From positions 1-22,500 of the forward strand of contig JABUQX010007630.1 of NCBI GenBank assembly GCA_015478945.1: DNA of 22,500 bases, given 5' to 3'. The position numbers and the translations under genes were made by a program. This document shows positions 18,565 through 22,500 of the stretch, one piece after another. Below the pieces are notes generated by a model. The model was not told the DNA's origin and searched no databases. It was given only the letters and a program-made list of their open reading frames with translations. This stretch comes from Trachelipus rathkii (taxonomy: Eukaryota; Arthropoda; Malacostraca; Isopoda; Trachelipodidae). How positions within the stretch are numbered: the first letter of the stretch is position 1; each line of letters opens with the position of its first letter.

Positions 18565-19076
18565 GCAAATATTTGGGTTGTGAAACGTATAGTTTTCTTT
18601 TATTTTTGTAATCTTTTAATTTCATCAGTAAACGAAACTTCAGGATCTGCTTCTTATATTCTTCGGTTAAGCAATAATTATTCAAAATAACAGTTAATTA
18701 ATTTGACATTTTTCTACTGCTTTCCTTTGCTAAAATTAATCTACTTTTAGTATTATTTAAAAATTTATACATAAAAGATAGCAAAAAACTCTAAAAATAT
18801 TCGTATCATTCATGTTTCCCTGGTCTCTTTAACTACAAAACTTGTGAAGATGGACTTTCACACATGCATTGTTAACTGTAAATCATTAAAATGAATATTT
18901 AAGCATTAATACGATACTTAATAAATAATAAAAGGCATTTTAGAGTATCAAAACGGTATTATTAACAATTAATATTTTAAAAATATTTAAAAAGGTTGAG
19001 ATAATAATAAGTATTATCAGGAAAAGTTTAAAAGCATAATAAAATTGAAATTATTTATTAATAAACATTAACATTT
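18565..19076. other. D right arm inner block; no gene seen
   Basis: This mirrors 16,824-17,340. A patch near 18,715-18,775 has little resemblance to the left arm. No gene features. Confidence 0.45.
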
Positions 19077-19103
19077 AAAAAAAAAAAAAAAAAAATAAAA
19101 AAA
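19077..19103. repeat. Poly-A tract in D right arm
   Basis: Nineteen A, one T and seven A mirror the 37-T run at 16,787-16,823. Confidence 0.9.
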
Positions 19104-19291
19104 CGAAAAACCTTCAAATGAAGGAAAGAATGAATGAAAAGCCAACTACGCTCAACAATGTTTTCAAACAAAGTTTGATAGGTCGGAATAGCTTAAATCA
19201 CACAAATATTATTGGGTGGAATCAGCGTCACTCTCGGAGCTGACCGATCAAGAATCGTCTCATTGGCCCTTGGTTAGAAGTCCATATTTGA

Positions 19292-19294
<3 letters not shown>

Positions 19295-19330
<36 letters not shown>

Positions 19331-19353
19331 GAGAGAGAGAGAGAGAGAGAGAG
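19295..19353. repeat. (GA)n microsatellite in D right arm
   Basis: A nearly pure GA repeat has two GAGGAGAG breaks. The 82-codon frame at 19,216-19,464 (+) crosses it and encodes an RE-repeat, which is an artefact of the microsatellite. Confidence 0.92.
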
Positions 19354-19449
19354 GTAAACTCTCACCTACGCGCTACCGCCCTTCTTCCTAATAAGGATTC
19401 GCGTTTTCTTTTTCAATTTACGCCTCGAACTTTACTTTTATCATATAGC

Positions 19450-19730
19450 TTAATAATAATATAATAATAATAATAAATAATAAATTATAATAGATAATAC
19501 TATGTATATAATAATAAAAATAATAAAAATAATAAATATTAAATAAAATATTTCATCAAATCTTGACCATCACTTTTTTTCGGGAAAAAAAAAAAGTTTC
19601 ATAAAAAATATTTAAAATAAATTAATTTGCATTTGAGAGAATTAACAACACAAAAAAACGAGGAAAAAAACACCAAAAAAATATATATATGAAGAATAAT
19701 TAAGTAAAATAAATAAAATAAATAAATAGA

Positions 19731-19765
<35 letters not shown>

Positions 19766-19769
19766 ATAT
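19450..19769. repeat. (TAA)n and (AAAT)n microsatellites in D right arm
   Basis: TAA/AAT repeats at 19,450-19,550 and AAAT repeats at 19,702-19,769 mirror those at 16,329-16,453 and 16,131-16,190. Between them lies AT-rich DNA with an A-run near 19,585. Confidence 0.9.
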
Positions 19770-19830
19770 TGATATGGTTTTTAACTAAAATTATAGAGAT
19801 TGAAATTTTTTGAGTAGGAATGAGTGAATT

Positions 19831-20085
19831 TTGTTTTTTGTGCGAAAAAGCCGAACTTTGATCACAAGCGGATCCGTTCCTCAATTTCTTCATTTGCATA
19901 AATCGCGAAACATAAAAGCCACAAGTGAAGGCCTTCGATTCTCCCTCTTTCATTCTCTAACGCTTTCTCTTTGCACGTCTATTTTTCGGAAGCAAAACAC
20001 TGAAAATAATATCCATATATATATCAGTGGCGGTAACCGCTTGGACGGTATTAAAAATAATATTCAAAAACACTTAAAGAGTTGA
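19831..20085 (+). pseudogene. 84-codon open frame, mirror of the left-arm frame (unknown)
   Basis: It starts with the same 19 residues (MFFVRKSRTLITSGSVPQF) as the left-arm frame at 15,835-16,065 and stays in register for about 50 codons. It then diverges where the arms differ by indels, ending in HIYISGGNRLDGI and a short tail. No known domain. It is followed by a frameshifted copy of the 105-codon left frame. See the left-arm entries for the alternatives. Confidence 0.22.
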
Positions 20086-20264
20086 AAGTTCTCTTAGAAA
20101 AACTTGCCGAACTTAACTCAAAAATGACAATCACAAAATTGTGAAACTTTCGCCAAAATGATCTTGGCACGAAAGTTTTTTTTTCAAATTTAGTCGAATT
20201 AACAAACTTTGGGGAGAATGTTAAATATTTTATAGATTTATTATCCTTTAAAAAGTGCAATTTT

Positions 20265-20391
20265 TCTTATAATATATTATATATAGTATAATTATATAAT
20301 ACATTATAATATATTATTATATAATAATATATTATTATTATATATTACTATTAATTCTTATATTATAAAAGAGTGATATATTTATATATAT

Positions 20392-20431
<40 letters not shown>

Positions 20432-20455
20432 AAAATATTATATATATTTATAGTA
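20265..20455. repeat. (TA)n array in D right arm
   Basis: TA/TTATAATA array interrupted near 20,346-20,375 by a non-TA piece. It mirrors 15,421-15,545 but is longer. Confidence 0.85.
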
Positions 20456-20579
20456 CCAAAATATTAATAAAAAATTATAACATAACCATAACAAATGATT
20501 TTAGTTATAGATTAACGTTTATGTTATCTATTATTATGTTATCATTAATTATTGAACAAAATATACTAATAATAATTTA

Positions 20580-20995
20580 TCATATACTATATATTATATA
20601 TATATATATAATCTATATTATAATATAATATAATATATTAATATAAAATATATATATATTATCTATAAATATATATTATATATATATTTATATATATATC
20701 TTATATTTATATTATATATTATAATATTATAGTATATATTTATATATATATATATATTATATAATAATAACTATATATATGTTATATAATTTATTATATA
20801 ATATATATTATTAATTATAATATTATAGTATTATATTTATATATATATATATATATACTATATATAATATATATAATATACTCTTAATGCTATATATATA
20901 TATAGTATAATCTTATAATATATAATATATATATATATATAATAATACTATTATATATATAATATTATACGATAGCCTATTATAATAGGTAGTAT
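20580..20995. repeat. (TA)n array in D right arm
   Basis: About 400 bases of TA-dominated sequence mirror 14,868-15,290 without the GC block. Confidence 0.9.
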
Positions 20996-21849
20996 TATGA
21001 AGCTCGCGCCTCATTTTGACTTTTAGGACTGGAGCAAACTCGAGATCTGGAAAACCTCAACCGATAACGAGGAAAACCACGTTAGGTCGTAAGGTTGATT
21101 TGGGGTAATATCCCCCAATTTCCTGAATTTTCCCCGAAAGAAGGGGGAAAGGGGGAAAAGGGGAAAGTGCGTAATTAGGGGATTGTTCGAGGCTTTATTT
21201 TCCTTTTGCATAAAATGACCTAAGAAACAACTAAACGGTTATTTAATTAGTGAAATTTACGAGAAAAGTAAAAAGAATTAAAACGAGAATTAAAAATGGT
21301 GGTAATAGGAATAATAAAAGAAACGATAAAGTTGAAACAAATGAAGTAGCAAAGGCTAATTTGAGGGGACGTGAGGGGAAAGTGTTATAAGGGTGTTTTT
21401 ATGAGGGGAGAATATAAAAAGAACCTGCCGCGGGCGAAGGTCAGAGAATAGGAAAGAACAAAAAGGCTAGACACTCAAAAAAAAGGCTAGAAAAAAAGTT
21501 AAAATATAGGGGCTGAAAAAATAGAGGAAAAAAAAAAAAAAACAAAAAGAAAAAAAACAAATTTGGAGAAAGAACAAAATTCCACATGAAATAAATTTTA
21601 TATATTTCGTATTCGTCGAACATCTTATTACATTTGATCTTTTTATTATAAAGAGAAAAGTACTTATTAAGTAAGTTGGACATCGTGCGTGTCCCCAAGT
21701 GACAAAAGTCGCACGTACACTGATTAGAGATGCCTTAATAAGCAAACAATCAATTTTCAACATTTTTATGGCCCATAAGCCCGTCTTCAAAGATAATTGG
21801 TAAATAAAAATAACACAACCCCCACTTTTTATTCTAACCACTACTAATA
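20996..21849. other. D right arm block with G-runs; no gene seen
   Basis: The mirror of 14,051-14,867. The + strand is purine-rich from about 21,120 to 21,560, with G-runs at 21,143-21,147, 21,151-21,155, 21,160-21,163 and 21,178-21,181 and A-runs near 21,475-21,560. The minus-strand frames at 21,441-21,698 and 21,467-21,841 pass through A-runs and encode poly-F, so they are not credible genes. Confidence 0.5.
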
Positions 21850-22015
21850 TTAGCCTATTTATATAATATAATATATATTATATTATATATATATAATATA
21901 TATATATATACTATATATATTATATATATTATTATATATATATATCATAATATAATCATATATATATTTATATATTATAATTTATATATATAATATATTA
22001 TATATATATATTTAA
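21850..22015. repeat. (TA)n array in D right arm (mirror 13,893-14,050)
   Basis: TA array of about 165 bases, close in length to its mirror. Confidence 0.9.
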
Positions 22016-22297
22016 AATAAATATGAATTCTCGCGTTTTCGAGCTTACTCAGGTCTTTCGAACTCCATTGAAATATATGTTAAAACTCAACGTTCGGCTT
22101 TCTGTGATTTAAGTGCTTGGAGGAATGAATTTTTGTATTGGCCTAAAAAATGTATCCTTGTATGCATGAGTATGATGTTGTGATTTCAAGTATCTGAATT
22201 TGAGGATACACCTTGCCCCGATTTGTAATGAATTTCAGAAGATTCTTGCAAGAGGCAATTTTTCAGTCTCGTTCAAGAACCTGTCTGCCAGTTCCTT

Positions 22298-22455
22298 ATT
22301 ATATATTACTTATATATATAATATATATATTATATATAATATATATAATATATATATTTTATATTATAATATTATAGTATATATATATAATAAATTATAA
22401 TATTATATATATACTATATATATATATATATAATTATATATATATATATATAGAG
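22298..22455. repeat. (TA)n array bordering palindrome D on the right
   Basis: A TA/TAATATA array begins where D-arm sequence stops. The remaining 45 bases to the window end are partly TA repeat with AGGCTAGATGTAAGATGTG. Confidence 0.85.
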
Positions 22456-22500
22456 GCTAGATGTAAGATGTGATATATATATATATCTAAAACTACAATA

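Larger units (their letters stand above)
17942..22297. repeat. Palindrome D, right arm
   Basis: This is the reverse-complement copy of 13,599-17,941. It has the complementary microsatellites in the mirrored order: poly-A at 19,077-19,095, GA at 19,295-19,353, TAA at 19,450-19,550, AAAT at 19,702-19,769, and TA arrays at 20,265-20,455, 20,580-20,995 and 21,850-22,015. It lacks the GC block found at 15,077-15,156 on the left. It differs by many substitutions and short indels. Confidence 0.95.

Noticed and set aside
19216..19464. 82-codon frame with an Arg-Glu repeat
   Set aside because: It is produced by the GA microsatellite. The mirror frame in the left arm has a different sequence because that microsatellite is impure.
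21441..21841. Two overlapping minus-strand frames of 85 and 124 codons
   Set aside because: They contain poly-F from A-runs, lack any family features, and the mirrored left-arm region does not keep the frame.
22456..22500. Extension of palindrome D beyond 22,297 to match 13,405-13,432
   Set aside because: Only about 10 matching bases interrupted by gaps. This cannot be separated from chance without sequence beyond the window.
1..22500. tRNA, rRNA, CRISPR array, bacterial promoter or operon signals
   Set aside because: No cloverleaf with a GGTTCGA-type T-arm, no rRNA core sequence, no regularly spaced repeats, and no ribosome-binding sites in front of credible genes were seen.

Overview
This window looks like non-coding nuclear DNA of an invertebrate animal. 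It is very AT-rich and split up by long (TA)n arrays, with other eukaryotic microsatellites: (TTA)n, (TTTA)n, (GA)n, poly-T of 33 and 37, and poly-A. The only protein-family signals I can read are broken relics of two animal-type DNA transposons, a mariner and a hAT. I see no intact gene, rRNA, tRNA, CRISPR array or bacterial operon signal. The taxonomic placement is inference.

The main structure is a run of imperfect palindromes. Read against its own reverse complement by eye, the window contains five inverted repeats side by side. E is centred near 590 (arms about 180-1010). A is centred near 2,723 (about 2,041-3,340). B is centred near 6,815-6,875 (about 4,100-9,345). C is centred near 10,987 (about 10,400-11,600). 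D is centred near 17,941-17,955 (13,599-22,297), with arms over 4 kb. Arm similarity ranges from near identity in part of D to roughly 60-70% in A, B, C and E, where homology rests on short anchors lying on a constant diagonal. In E, A, B and D a short hairpin or exact palindrome lies at or close to the calculated centre. The inner part of C is only TA array.

Layout: 1-2,040 is palindrome E plus AT-rich filler. 2,041-3,340 is palindrome A, with a C-rich left arm and a G-rich right arm that hold related small open frames. 3,341-4,100 is TA array and unassigned sequence. 4,100-9,345 is palindrome B, whose left arm holds a readable mariner transposase relic on the minus strand (about 5,022-5,890). 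9,350-10,008 is TA arrays. 10,080-10,900 is a hAT relic on the minus strand with a GC-rich end, in the left arm of palindrome C. 11,420-13,590 is mixed sequence with a GC-rich islet at 12,885-13,075. 13,599-22,297 is palindrome D, whose arms carry the same microsatellites, a tandem 33-bp duplication and matching open frames as reverse complements.

Two readings remain open. One is a genome region that repeatedly gained fold-back (head-to-head) duplications, perhaps started at small hairpins, with the copies then decaying. The other is an assembly built from inverted-chimeric long reads of low accuracy. The patchy divergence within D favours real DNA. In B and C the left arm is readable and its mirror is not, which favours a lower-quality second strand. 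Reads spanning the centres would decide.
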